The position numbers and the translations under genes are program-made. The notes under the pieces are model-generated. The model saw only the letters and a program-made list of their open reading frames with translations, did not search any database and was not told where the DNA came from. Below are positions 32,472-44,599 of a stretch of 64,000 bases of DNA, piece by piece. The first letter of the stretch is position 1, and each line of letters starts with the position of its first letter. Origin of the DNA: Asterella californica (lineage: Eukaryota; Streptophyta; Marchantiopsida; Marchantiales; Aytoniaceae); contig JAYKYS010000002.1 in the NCBI GenBank assembly GCA_036924285.1, positions 45,895,501-45,959,500 on the forward strand, read 5' to 3'.

Positions 32472-34863
32472 CTATGTGATGCGGAGATTGGCTTTCAAAT
32501 CTTCATGCTTCTGCTTCTGGACTTCCTCCTGCTGCATCAAGGTTCGAAGACCGAATCCAGGCTGCAGTGGCTTTTCTTGAGCCATCGTGCGCTTCTCCAC
32601 CAACTCCATCGCTTCAAGTACTTTTGTCTCCATTCGAGTTGCTGTGATGAAAGGTTGGCCGAGAATGAGCGGGTGTGATGTTGCTTCTTGAACAATGAAA
32701 TTTTGCTCGATAGCAAAATCACTTATGCGCACTCTAACGTCTGGACAAGCTCCATACAAATCTCTTCTTGTATTGTTGGCTGCTCTTATGACCCACCCAT
32801 GCTCTATGTCGATAGACCACTTCTTCTTCTTGTACAACTCCTTCGACATGATGTTGATTTCGGATCCATGATCAATTAGAGCAATCACCAGCTCATCCAG
32901 ATCTCCAATCCTCATCAGTGTCTCCGTCATAGCTCGAGTCCAGTGATTGTGACTATAATGACTTGAGTTTTACTTCCCATCCTCCTTTTCATTCTCAAAA
33001 TGTACCTTGGATCTTCGATCTCTTTCTTTCTCTGAATATACACTGCACTTCGCAAGCTCTCTCTCTTCATCCACAGACACCTTAGTATCCATAGCATGCG
33101 ATTAAAGTCTCACCCGTAATATGTCGCTTCTGTTTGATGATGTCGATGATGACATCATGAAACTCGCGCTTCGCAATGTCTAAAACCTCCCTCAAAGTAA
33201 ATTCCACTCGCATTTAGAATGTGATCTTCCAAGACTCCCTTCAAGTCTGTTGAAGACTTGATGTCTGACTGTAGTTTGTATGCAGCTGGCTTATCTTTCT
33301 CCTTCTGAAACTCTTTTGTTCTTTCTTTCGATGGAGAAGGAGCATCATCCATTGATAGATCTTGAGCTACTGCATCTCGAAGCTCTCAATGAACCTTCTC
33401 TCCTTGAGTCTGTCTTTAGGAAGAAGTTCCTTCCCCTGCATCCTCTGAATCTTACCTTCTCTTCTCTTCCAACAACGCTTCGTGTTGGTTCTTGGCGATG
33501 TAAGCATGTACCGATAGAGCTTCTATCGGATCTTCTCATCCAGTAACCATTCAGATCGTAGCAGCTGTCCTTAACAATATCTCACGTGTCATCTTTCTTT
33601 TCTGTTTCATGGAGATGACAGATGACCACAACCCACTCGGCTCAACATGCTCGTCGAAACTCCTCTTAGCTTGATCTTCAACTCTTGTGCCGTATGTTCT
33701 AGCCTCCACGATTGCAACTGCTTGCGCTGATAAGTGGTCTCCAACCAACTTCTTTATCCCTCCTCTACCAAAGTTGATCTGAAGGAGTGCAACGATATTT
33801 CTCAGCGTTATCTTCCCATCCTTCTAGAAGATCACTCCTTGTTGTAAAATATCAGTGAATTTCTTGCAATCTCTGCGTGGATGATCAGTGCTATCGCACC
33901 AGATACATCGTTGGATCTTTCCCAACGGGTTTTGCTTCGCTTGTAGATCCTTGCTCCTCCAATCTTGTGAGCTTGATCTGCAGGTCTCGCATTCCACGCA
34001 TGATCTCTTCAAGGCTTGACTCATCCTTCTTCAGAGACACTACATGTGCTTCGACAACAGGAACAACTGATATCATCTGTCTAGCAACAGGAACCACTGG
34101 TCGGACTACATGAACAGGTGCTACAGCAGTCAGTGTTGGTGTCGGTCTCCTAACAGGAACCTTCTCTCGTCTTAGCTCCCTCTTGGTAAGCAGATCAACA
34201 ACTTCATCAACCTTCTTCCAACTACTGGTCAATCCATTGTCTTCTTCTCGATCCTCCAGAAGTACCTCCAGCTTCTCTTGCAGCTTCTCATCTGTAGCTC
34301 AAAGAAACAACTCTGTCTTGTTGGACTGCAACGTTAACTCTTCCATCATAGTCAGCCGCGAAAATTGCTTCTCGAACTTCCTGAGTAACTCTGTAGCTTG
34401 TAAACCCTTCCTCGGTTGCTCAATCCATTGCAAGAATGACTTCTTGGTGACCCGATCAAAGTCCTCCAAGAAGAACTCATCCATCAAGGCACAAGCAAAC
34501 GTCTCCCCAATCTTTGTCAAAATGCTTCGTTAGCAGCTTGACATGATCTCTCTAAAATTACTGCCAACTCAAACGTCTCAATCATCTCATCTTCTAATAC
34601 CCGATTCAGCTCCATCTCTTTCACATAATGCCTCAGATATCTTGAGACATCTCTCATATCAAATTGATCAATCTCGCTGACCACCGCTTGAAGTGCCTTT
34701 TTGCCAAAGCTTCCTTCCATTCATCAGATTGTTGCTGCCGTAAGAATATTGTGAAAGCTTGAAACATCGATGCAGTCGCTGGATCCAACTGCACCTTTGG
34801 CAATCCACCCGAACCATTGGCTCCATTCCCATCACCGTTCCCGGCCCCACTCATGATTATCAA
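32472..34863 (-). pseudogene. gag-pro: Decayed gypsy gag-pro with a foreign in-frame tail
   Basis: This is homologous to the young element's gag and gag-pro, but without the palindrome between them. Pieces are 34863-34299 (gag), 34232-33824 (linker and CCHC knuckle CIWCDSTDHPRRDC), 33748-33155, and 32930-32472 (protease, ALIDHGSEINIMSK). At least five frame breaks are present. After TRMETKVLE in the protease, the frame passes without a stop into AMELVEKRTMAQEKPLQ and TLMQQEEVQKQ, which match the ORF at 53.2 kb rather than gypsy. No RT, RNase H or integrase follows on the left. The element was already chimeric or recombined before it decayed. Confidence 0.85.
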
Positions 34864-34909
34864 TCTCTTCTTCAGAGTTTAAACACAGAAGAAATCTCCA
34901 CCCCAGACC

Positions 34910-34927
34910 TTCATGTCGAGTTCACCA
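34910..34927 (-). promoter_or_regulatory. Candidate primer-binding site of the chimeric element
   Basis: TGGTGAACTCGACATGAA on the minus strand lies 8 nt from the LTR edge at 34936. It differs by one base from the site of the young element. Confidence 0.6.
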
Positions 34928-34935
34928 CCGTATCT

Positions 34936-36436
34936 TGTCAGATTTTCTGTGAAAGATGTCTAGGAAAATGCGAGGTTCCTCGCTGTGGAGATGTAGTGTG
35001 TTGAACAAAGACAAGAAAGAGAGAACAAGCACGAAAACAAACGTCGCAATATATATCAGCTCCTAATGTACATACACTGCCGGTTCTTTCTCCCCTAAGA
35101 CCACAAAACTAAGAAACAGACCAGAGCGGTCTGTACTCTGCTTCAAAACCCTCTACAATGAGTCTCTAAATCCAGCCTAGATCCAAAACTATCGAAGCGT
35201 AGCTCAAAGTAAGAGAAACATTCCTTTGCTAAACAAAAGAGCTACACCAGTATCACACGATTCAAACCCAAGTCCAAACAACGTTCATGTACAAGCTCTT
35301 AGCTAAAGCTAGCTACCACAAGCTGTACATAACCAACTAGATCTTCAATGAACTCAAAAAGACGAAACGCGTAGCGAAGGAACAAAAAATAAATCTATCA
35401 GAGAACTTTCTCCTTTCACCAAACGGTCTTCAGATGTCGATAAGACCTTCCTTCCTGACTCTGTTGACCTCAAGAACTATCAGATCTGACTCCCGACATC
35501 CGAGATATCGTCAATTTTTTATCATAAGTGGTCAAACTTGTAAAAACTTTCCTACGGCTTAAAACCGCACACACCGCTCAAACGGATCGCTTGATCTGAT
35601 ATTCGTCTTCTCTGGTAGGTAGATCTAGCTACCTTGAACTCAACGAGATTCCGAATTGACCGTTTGGAGTTCCCTTTGCAAAACCACGCAAGAAATTTGG
35701 TCGCATGTTGCAAAAAACTGACGTAAATCGACTCCCTGCGGCTCATACTCGCTCACCACACCCAAACCAACAACCCAATCACATACGGTCTTCTCTTATG
35801 TGTAGATGAAGACTCCCTGATCGCGTAGGCACCAAGAACGAAGAGCTTGGCTCACCGATCGCGAAGAACAACCCAACTGCAAGTCGTAGATGAACAAAAA
35901 TATGACGTAAGCGCTTCCCAGCGAGTCAATTTCAATCAGAACTCCCAAACCGTCTGATGAAACTTTGTGTCGTCTTCAATTTCCTGAAGAACTCGGCGTT
36001 TTGATCCCAATGGATCCAAGGACAACAAGTTTGAACTCCGGAATGATCCGAACGGTCCAACTCTCCTTCATAGATCATTGAAGCGCTCCAAATCCTCTTC
36101 ATGCGTCTCAATTTCTCTTAGAACACACTCCTTGATCCGTCTCTTCACGAACCATCTTAATCAACGCGTAGCCTGCACAGATCTGAACCCAATGACACCT
36201 TGCGCGCATGCATTGGACTTCTCAATTCTCCATATCGTCCACAGACAGATCGCAAGAACAAGCTAGTCCCTTAAGCAGCACCTTTACGTCAATCACAATA
36301 CGTACAAGCTTTCTCAAATAACGAGGAAGCAGACCCCTTGCGTCCTTAGTATAGCACCTGGAGCCTCAAATACCCAATCAACAAGAGTAAACTAGGGCCT
36401 AGCTTGATTTTCTCTTATTCTGAATCTCGTAACTCT
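34936..36436 (-). repeat. 5' LTR (family B) of the chimeric element, truncated
   Basis: It begins TGTCAGATTTTC and matches, as reverse complement, 41528 back to about 40085. Shared segments include GCGGTCTGTACTCTGC and CAAGCTAGGCCC-type sequence. The match ends at about 36436, just inside the first 157-bp unit seen in the other family-B LTRs, so the U3 part with the array is missing. Confidence 0.8.
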
Positions 36437-37089
36437 TCGTTGCTGATTGTTCGTGTACGGCTTGATATTTCGATCACATTCTTCACTCGTATCACGTCTT
36501 CTTCGAGAATTTATCATCTTCTTGCTGTTACTCATTGCCCTAACATTTGCTTTGGCTTCTTTTGTCCTAGCTTTGGTTCTTGTGACAATTTATTGTTTCT
36601 GTTGTTGAAACCCGGTGTCATGATTCTTTAGATCATCATAGCTATGTTTTTCCATGCCTCTTGAATCCTCAACCTTTCCTTGACTCCATAGCTTTCTTCC
36701 AGAGTTGCATCTCAGTCAAAAATAGACTGTTGTCAAAGATCAGAACTCAAATACGATCTCTTGCACCCACCAAGATCAATCAAACATTCAAATTTGTACA
36801 AATAAGCTTCTCCATGTTCAGGAAATTTTATTCACGTCCTGATTTCACCATCAAGTTCATTAATCATCAAAATCTTTCCCTCTCTCTCCTGCATACGCTG
36901 CTCTTCTCTCAATTCTCTGTAATGTCCTCTCGAACTTCCACCGCACATTAATTAACCTAAAAAAACAAGCCCTAAGTAGCCCCTTAGTTAAGCTGAGGTC
37001 TTTATGTCCTTATCTATACACTTACTTATCAAACAGTCCCCTTGTTAAGCTGACCCCTAGCTAAGCTAACCTCTTGTTTAATTAAAATT
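36437..37089. other. Unassigned sequence
   Basis: No gene or named repeat is visible. The short frames are not convincing. Confidence 0.35.
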
Positions 37090-37455
37090 TTCTCATACCT
37101 CGATGCCATCTTGATGCAACTCAGATTATGAGTCAAGCCATGACTTTAGAGCCTAAGCCACAACTATAAGCCCACCTCACAAGGCTTACAACCCTCCCAT
37201 AGCTGTATTAAGTATCTATCAACTCATAATCTCGGTTGCATGCGGAGGCTTAGGCCAAGGAGTCCACATTGAAGGAGGATACAAATCCTTTGTCCCTAGA
37301 TGTGCAGGACGTAGCCACACACCCAACATAGACTCCCATCTAGGAGCTCAACATGCTAATAAAGGAAACATGAGACATGAGGATTTGATCCAGTGACCTC
37401 TTCTTCCTAGGTGGGCGTCCCTTCCACTAAGGTGGTTCTTGTTTCCGTCTAGTGA
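37090..37455 (-). mobile_element. Possible tRNA-derived SINE
   Basis: On the minus strand a head near 37446-37380 reads TTAGTGGAAGGG, then CCTAGGAAGAAGAGGTCACT and GGATCAAATCC. These resemble Pol III A-box and B-box spacing in tRNA-derived SINEs. A body of about 300 bp follows, with ACTCATAATCTGAGTTGCAT near its end. I see no clear tail or target duplication. It could instead be a decayed tRNA relic inside an LTR. Confidence 0.35.
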
Positions 37456-37918
37456 AATAAATAATCTTGTACATAAGCCTACAAACTCGCTTTTATCTCC
37501 TTTGCTAACTTTCTAGTAACGAAAGAACCAAAACTATGCTACTCAAGAACACTTACATGATGGTGTTCTTCAGTAGTATCAAATAATGAATCCGAGTCAC
37601 TAGCAGAAAATGATATAGTTTTTCTTTTGTCATTTTCTTAATCTAGAAATGATGCAAACATCTACGTATAACCTTATTTTGCATAAATGAAAACACGTGC
37701 CTGTTCTAATCAAGAAGAGCTTCCACCTGGTACCTTCGTGACTTCTTAGTCGTTCTTTGGAATATAAGCTAGAGGGCAGCTTGTCTAGCTTGGTCCTAGC
37801 TCAGCACCTGCTCAACTTAACAAGCTCCAAGGCAACTTCCCTTGCAACTACGCACACACTGGAAGAAAAATCCTTTTGTTACTAGCTTTCTCTGTACACA
37901 CTCTCATGCAACACGACA
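37456..37918 (-). repeat. End of the 3' LTR of a second gypsy element
   Basis: The edge is set by CACGACA at 37912-37918, immediately followed by the plus-strand complement of a polypurine tract (TTCACCCCCTTC). The left end of this LTR is not identifiable and the sequence does not resemble the other LTRs here. Confidence 0.5.
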
Positions 37919-37949
37919 TTCACCCCCTTCAAACTTGCAGATCCTCTGA

Positions 37950-38260
37950 CATGTGTCAATCCTTCACTGATCCTCGTAATTCTCTAAGTCGTCTTTGTTC
38001 TCCTCAACTGCCTCAGATAAAAGATCCTCATTTGCACTTGTAGTCTGTTTTGACCTTAAGAACTCGACTAGCCCCACTGTTCATTCTCTCTTTCTAAACA
38101 ATTTCACTCGTTTCCCAGCAGCAGGAAGTCTTAAAGATGTACCATCTAGCTCTTGTAAGGAATAAGCAACATTCTGATGCACATTTCAGACAATGTATGG
38201 ATCAAACCATCTCTTGGAAAACTTTCAAACTGTAGAGTGTTGGTTCTCTAGTGTGCTATC
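37950..38260 (-). pseudogene. pol: Integrase C-terminal relic
   Basis: The stretch around CAAACCATCTCTTGGAAAAC at 38201-38220 is nearly identical to 3507-3526, the KRWFG module of the young pol. The surrounding frames are broken. The core integrase (about 38260-38880) is barely recognisable. Confidence 0.65.
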
Positions 38261-38880
38261 GTATATCAGTTTTGTCAATTTCCTCTGGGTTCATTCTAGT
38301 AGTAAGCTTGAGCTTCACATCATATCGAGCAAAAAAACTCCTTCACTTCTGCACCACGTAATTCTTCTCTGCCCGCCTGTAGTCTCTCTATAGATCCATG
38401 TTTACAAACAATGTCTCAAGTATGAACTTAAATATGTCTTTCGTTGTCTTTGTCCTTAGTGTTCGCCCTCCTATAAAGTTGGAGAGGTCCTCCCGAGCCA
38501 AGATCAAATATCGCATATCTCATAATCCGAAGGCATTATCACCAGGTCAAGAACCCATTGGAAGTGAATACAAGGCAGATAAGTTAGCACAAAACCATTC
38601 TTATTCGCATCTTCGAGTAAAATTAACTATGCAAGCACGAACTGACATAGTTCATCACATCTCGATACAGTCTTTTCCATCAGTATCTCTCCTTCAACTT
38701 TACTTAAATAGCACAAATCTCTCGATGTCCAATCCACAAGGTGTCATGAAACTCCTTCGTTAGTTGTTGCTTAGTTGGCAGATTGTTCATAACTCGTATG
38801 AACATTCCATTTCTTCTCTGTGACCGTCTTCAAAAATATCCATCGCGTAAAAAATAGTTGTATGCTTGTTCCTTTATCTC

Positions 38881-39420
38881 TCAGAACTCTACTTTGCTCC
38901 ATCCCTCTTGTCTCTCTAGCGAACTCAAGTAATATCTTACGTCACGAAGTCTTACATATATAAAGCTCTTCCCTAAACAACATCGGCTCCGAGTCTGTAA
39001 CTTGTTGATCAACTTGACACCGAACATCTTTTTCTTCTTCTTCCTCAGATTCTGAAATATATCATCCTTGTCTATGTAGCGAGCCCTTGACAACATATCT
39101 GCTATCACATCTCCTTATCTTTTGTATGCTTCAACTCTTGATTCAAGCTCTTGATGTAAGCTCTTGCTCTTAATCCAACACAACATCACTATGTCTGACG
39201 TGTTATAGTTGGATATCATGCAAAGCAGAGATAGACAGTCTATCTCTAAAACTACATGAGCACCAATCAAAAACTCATGACCTGTCTTCATCGCGATGAT
39301 CACACCTCACAACTCACGACTTGAGGATAATCTCGTTGCATGTCTATCAAGATTCTAGCATCTAGGGTTAGTATTCAATGATAATGACAGATCTCTCACA
39401 CTCATAGTCTACTCTTTTTG
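38881..39420 (-). pseudogene. pol: RNase H relic of the old gypsy pol
   Basis: Fragments correspond to the RNase H of the young element: AMKTGHEFLIGAHVVLEIDC at 39290-39230 and ADMLSRARYIDKDD near 39100. The frame next to 39420 still matches the first strand of the domain, up to the insertion point of the LTR at 39427. Confidence 0.8.
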
Positions 39421-39426
39421 ACATAG

Positions 39427-41528
39427 TGTCGTGTGGTGGACCGGCTCCTATCTGAAAATTTGTTTGTGATACTTATCATTATCGCTCCAAAGATACTCAT
39501 GAGACTAAAAATGAGACTTTTTGCACAACTCCGGATCTTCACTTTCATCGCATCAATCGGTAGAGCTCATTGTCAGCTTTCTATGGGCACTTCGTCTATT
39601 TCATTTGGACGCCTAGTGGAGAAGTTACGAGACTCGAAGATGAGAAAAACAAGCTAAGCCTTAACTTACGAGCTGTTGGCAAAACTTCGGATCTTCACTT
39701 TCATCGTATCAATGGGTAGAGCTCGTTCTCAGCTTTCCATAAGCACTTTGTCTACTTTATTTGGACGCCTAATGGAGAAGTTACGAGACTCGAAAGATGA
39801 GAAAAACAAGCTAAGCCCCAGCTTACGAACTTTTGGCACAACTTCGGATCTTCACTTTCATCACATCAGTGGGTAGAGCTCATTGTCAGCTTTCCATAGG
39901 CACTTTGTCTACTTCATTTGGACGCCTAGTGGAGAAGTTACGAGGCTCGGAAGATGGGAAAAACAAGCTAAGCCCGAGCTTACGGACGTTTGGCACAACT
40001 TCGGATCTTCATTCCATTACATCGATGGGTAGAGCTCCTTGTCAGCTTTCCATGGACACTTCATCTATTTCATTTAGACGCCTAATGGAGAAGTTACGAG
40101 ACTCGGAATAAGAGAAAATCAAGCTAGGCCCTAGTTTACTCTTGCTTACTGGGTATTTGTGGCTCTAGGCGCTATATTAAAGACGCAAGGGGGCTGGTTA
40201 AGGGGTTAGCTTGTTCTTGCGATCAATCGATAGACGGTTTGAAGAATTAGGAAGTCCAATGCATGCACGCAAGGTGTAATTGGGTTCAGATCTGTGCAGG
40301 CTATGCGTTGGTTAAGACGGTTCGTGAAGAGGCGGATCAGGGAGTGTGTTCTGAGGAAAATTGAGACTCATGAAGAGGATTTGGAAGGCTTCAGTGACTT
40401 GTGATGGAGAGTTGGACCGTTCGGACCGTTCTGGAGTCCAAACTTGTTATCCTTGGATCCATAAGGACCAGAACGTCGAGTTCTTCAAGAAATTGAAGAC
40501 GAACCGAAGTTTCTTCTGCGATTTGGGAGTTCTGAGTGAAATTGGCTAGCAAGGAAGCGCTTACGTCATATTTCATTCGTCTATGATCTGAAGTTGGATT
40601 GGTCTTCGTGATCGATGAGCCAAGCTCTTTGTTCTTGGTGCCTACGCGAGCAAGGAGTCTTCATCTACACATAGGAGAAGACAGTATGTGGATTGGGTTG
40701 TTGGTTTGGGTGTGGTGAGCGAGTTTGAGACGCTGGGAGTTGATTTACGTCAGTTTTTTGTAACATGCGACCAAATTTCTTGCGTGGTTTTGCAAGGAGA
40801 ACTCCAAACGGCCTGTTTGGAGTCTCGTTGGATACAAGGTAGCTAGATCTACCTACCAAGGAAGACAAATATCAGATCAAGCGATCCCTTTGGACGGTGT
40901 GTGCGGTTTTAAGCCGTAGGGAGAAGTTTTTGCAAGTTCGGCCACCTGCGACCGAGATTGACGATATCTCGGCTGTCGGGAGTCGGATCTGATAGTTCTT
41001 GAGGCCAACAGAGTCAAGAAGGCTTTATTGACATCTGAAGACCGTTTGGCGAAAAGAGAAAGTTCTCTGATATGTTTTTTTTGTTCCTTTGCTACGGATT
41101 TCATCTTTTTGAGTTCGTTGAGATCTAGTTGGTTATGTACAGCTTGTGGTAGTTATCTTTAGCTAAGAGTTTGTACACGAATGTTGTTTGGACTTGGGTT
41201 TGAATTGTGTGATACTGGTGCAACTCTTTTGTTTAGCAAAGGGATGTTTTTCTTGCTTTGAGCTACGCTTCGATAGTTTTGGGTCTAGGTTGAGATTCAA
41301 GAACTGTTGTAGAGGGTTTTGAAATAGAATGCAGACCGCTCTGATCTGTTTCTTAGTTTTGTGTTTTTAGGGAGAAAGAACTGGCAGTGTATGTACATTG
41401 GGAGTTGGTATATATTGCGACGTTCGTTTTCGTGCTTGTTTTCTCTTTCTTGTCTTTGTTCAGCACACTACATCTCCACAGTCTGGAACCTCGTGTTTTC
41501 CTAGACATCCTTGACGCAAAATTCGACA
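39427..41528 (+). repeat. Family-B LTR inserted in pol (solo LTR)
   Basis: It runs TGTCGTG...CGACA, 2,102 bp, in plus orientation. Its right two-thirds match the LTR at 34936-36436 inverted, and its left part carries the 157-bp array. RT coding sequence abuts on the right and RNase H on the left, so it interrupts a pol frame. CATAG occurs at 39422-39426 and again at 41569-41573. If that is the target duplication, 40 bp of leader (41529-41568) stayed attached. No other internal sequence remains. Confidence 0.8.
39500..40118 (+). repeat. 157-bp tandem array A inside a family-B LTR
   Basis: Units align at CGGATCTTC positions 39532, 39688, 39845 and 40002, giving periods of 156, 157 and 157. The unit contains AGCTTTCCATAGGCACTTTG and GGAGAAGTTACGAGACTCG. 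The short ORFs on each unit change frame at every repeat and are by-products. Confidence 0.9.
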
Positions 41529-41568
41529 GGATAACAAGTGGAGACTTTACAGTCTCTTTCAACCTATT

Positions 41569-42390
41569 CATAGCTTCTTAATGGACTGAAGTCCATACAA
41601 ATCTCTTATCTTTCCACAATAATGCATACAAAAGCTCTGCAACATGAGCATAGTGAAGAACGGATAGGCAGTAAAATACACAAGCTCTTGGAAAGCGTCG
41701 AACCTCTGTGATATTCGTACAGTCTGTCTTCCTAGCTGTAGCGTCAACCTTCTCCAGATTTGATCGTCTTCCAAAGACACCGCACAAATGGTCAACTACT
41801 AAAGTCTGACACACCAAACTTAGACTTAATACTTGATAATGTGAGATGTACTTCTTCTAGAGGAGTCAAAATACGCTCTATGTCTTTGATATAATCTACA
41901 ACAAACCTCCTACATCCATTCGCAAGCACTACATCACCCTTGTCCTCAACTGCACAACCTTCTATAGGAATATCATCTAGAAATGGAATGATAACATCAG
42001 GTACAAACTCCCATAATATCTTATGCATCATATTTTACATATGAGTCACCGAGTTTGTACGCATAGTGATCAGATCTCTACTTTCAACAGCCAACTAAAA
42101 TTGATCATAACCAGAATATAGATCTCCAATCGAACAAACCTGCAAACGCCTCCGCTACCTCGTCAATCACAAGACTCGTCTCAACATTACGGATGATCAC
42201 ATTATCCGTAGGTTGTAGGTCTTGAATGAAATGCAAGGCTCCTGACTTCTTGGGTACAGTGAACCACCTGCTAGAGTATGGCCCCATAGACGACTTAAGT
42301 ATCTCTTCATGAGAAGGATAATAGACTTACCACTTCCGGTGATCCTTCCGATTGTTACATATGGAGAGACTTGAGATCTGATGATGTACA
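41569..42390 (-). pseudogene. pol: Reverse transcriptase relic of the old gypsy pol
   Basis: Three shifted frames keep RT blocks: YSSRWFTVPKKSGALHFIQD at 42285-42225, FLDDIPIEGCAVE near 41975 and TEVRRFPRACVFY near 41690. All align with the young pol. Frameshifts lie near 42100 and 41810. Confidence 0.85.
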
Positions 42391-44152
42391 TCTTGTTGTG
42401 ACAAAGAATGGATCTTAACTATCTAACGAATGTTCTTTTCAACGTCTGGATCGATATTCGATTTCATTGTAGACCAAAGATCAATCATGAGGTATGGATC
42501 GTGAAAAACTTCGAAAAGAGTATTTCAATCCAGTGATAGTTTCCTCGTTCTCTTTTGTCATACTTTTCATTATAAATCATTTTCAGGTTGTAATATTGAC
42601 TTTGTATTAGTTTGCGACTCAATTGTTTCATTCTGGTTGAGCGCTTATGTGTAGTTACGGTCCGCAAAGAATCCTTTGACATGTCTCAAGAATTTTCTGG
42701 TTTCTTCTAATCTTATTGATGTCTAGTGTTTCCTTGGTTGTTATAAGTCGTTCTAATGATAAAAGTTGAGTTAAGAAAGACAAACCAAAAGCTCTTTTTG
42801 TTCTCATGGTCTATTTTTGGACCAATGATGTTCTAGCTGATCCTCGTGATGTTTTCTGTGGTTTCGTGAATCAAGGGGGTGAAATTCATACCCACTACTA
42901 TGTTTCTGGTTGTTTTGAGAGATTTGTGAGGAGTTTGTAGTAGTTGCCAGTTGGGTTGGAGAGCTGATGACGAGATGATCGTTTTGATATCAATTTCAGC
43001 CAATTCTTGATCAATTTGGATTGTGAATCGGTCGATTGAAGTTGAGAAGTGCAGACTCGATGAGACGAGTATTACGAACTATGATAGTCATGAGAGATTT
43101 GCTATTTTTCGAGTTTTGGATTGAATTTTTAAGTGAAAATTTCTAGGATTGAGGGATTCTTTATCAGTAAGATATCTCAAAAACTTTTATCTCGAATGAT
43201 CGAATATGTTGTTCAGGATCTTCGATCAAATGTACTTGGGTCTATAAAGCTCTTCAGTTAGCACAAATTACGGTTTGATCCATATCTAAGAGTTGGTTGA
43301 GATTTTGACCTGACAATTGTTTGAGGTAAGAGTGAAGGGTCCAATACAATTTCCTGTGAAGTTTGATCATCATTGGTCGACTGATTTGGGAGGAATGTGA
43401 TCTCAAAGTTCGGAGAAGTTTTTGTTATTAGCGGATTTGAGTTCTTGATCATATCTATTGTCCTTTTTTGGTTCATTTCTAGCAATTGGGGAGGAGTTTG
43501 TTATTGAAACTACCATGCCTACATACAACTCGACATTGTGAAGTTGTGAGACTTATTTCAGCTCTTTGTGATGAAGGAGAACGGAGTCACGATGAGTCAT
43601 AAGTCGCTATTTGGGTTTTAGGAGCTGCTAGGTACTATCATTGTTGATGCTATGTTGAGATCTGAGTAGTGCTTTGAAGCATGCATCCTTTATCTTGCTG
43701 GAATGCTTAGTATACCAAGATGTCCAACAAGTTGTAATGGGACTCTATCAAGTTTGGTTGAGTGACCTCTAGAGCATATTCTGGTTGTATTAGATAGAGT
43801 TGTGGTGATCGGATTAATGGATAACTAACATCATTGGAAAGCTATTAAGTCATGCTTATAGTAATACAGAGTTACTTTCAGTTAAATAGTACAGAGCTTA
43901 GTATCTAAGATAGAGCACAAAAGAATCTATTTATAATCTATTTCTACAACTCATACGTAACATTTAAGTCATAGTAAGCTTTAATCTTGAATCAAAGGAG
44001 TACAAAATCAATTGTGCTAGAAGAGTAGATAGAGAACATTTGCGTTGAAAAATCAAAGTTTAGACCCAACCTATTCAAACCACATATCTCTACACAGCCA
44101 TATACCCAGTGTATTCCTAGACAGAAAAACATGTTATACGACAACACTGTAT
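42391..44152. other. Unrecognised sequence where gag-pro would be expected
   Basis: I see no zinc knuckle or protease motif and no supported ORF. It may be eroded gag-pro or a later insertion. Confidence 0.35.
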
Positions 44153-44500
44153 TCAATCAAAGAGTGTCTTCTTGGTGACTCTATTAGAATCTTCTTCTAG
44201 AAACTCCTCTCTCATAGTCCATCCTCCTAGATGTCTCCTCGGTAGATTTCTCACTTTCTCTCTCAGTTCAAGAACGACAGTCAACTCAAAGCTCAAAGTT
44301 ATCTCAAATTCAGGTGTCCTCACAAGTTCCATCTCACCCACATACTCCTGCAGGTACTTAGTAATATCTTTGTCAGCAAATCGTCCACAACGACAAACAA
44401 CTACTTGTAACGCCTTTGTTGATTTCTACTCAGCTCCTCCAAGTGCAGGTTGCTGCTGAATCAGAGCAGCCAACGCTTGAAGAATCTGAGCTGTATCAAT
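44153..44500 (-). pseudogene. gag: gag relic of the old gypsy element
   Basis: A frame at 44341-44153 keeps EEFLEEDSNRVTKKTLFD, parallel to the TEDSERVTKRTFLEWV region of the young gag, with a matching FELTVVLELREKV upstream. The start and the end are lost. Confidence 0.7.
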
Positions 44501-44599
44501 ATCATGTTATGCACTTGCTGCTAGAACTACAGTAGGTCCTCCTTGTTGTCAATGCCATCTTGAGCAGAAATATCTTGAGCAACAACACTTTGAGCAGCA

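Noticed and set aside
39520..40111. Repeated ~66-codon ORFs beginning MAQLRIFTFI on the 157-bp arrays
   Set aside because: A period of 157 is not a multiple of three, each ORF is just a unit read until the next stop, and the arrays sit in LTRs. They are by-products of the repeat.
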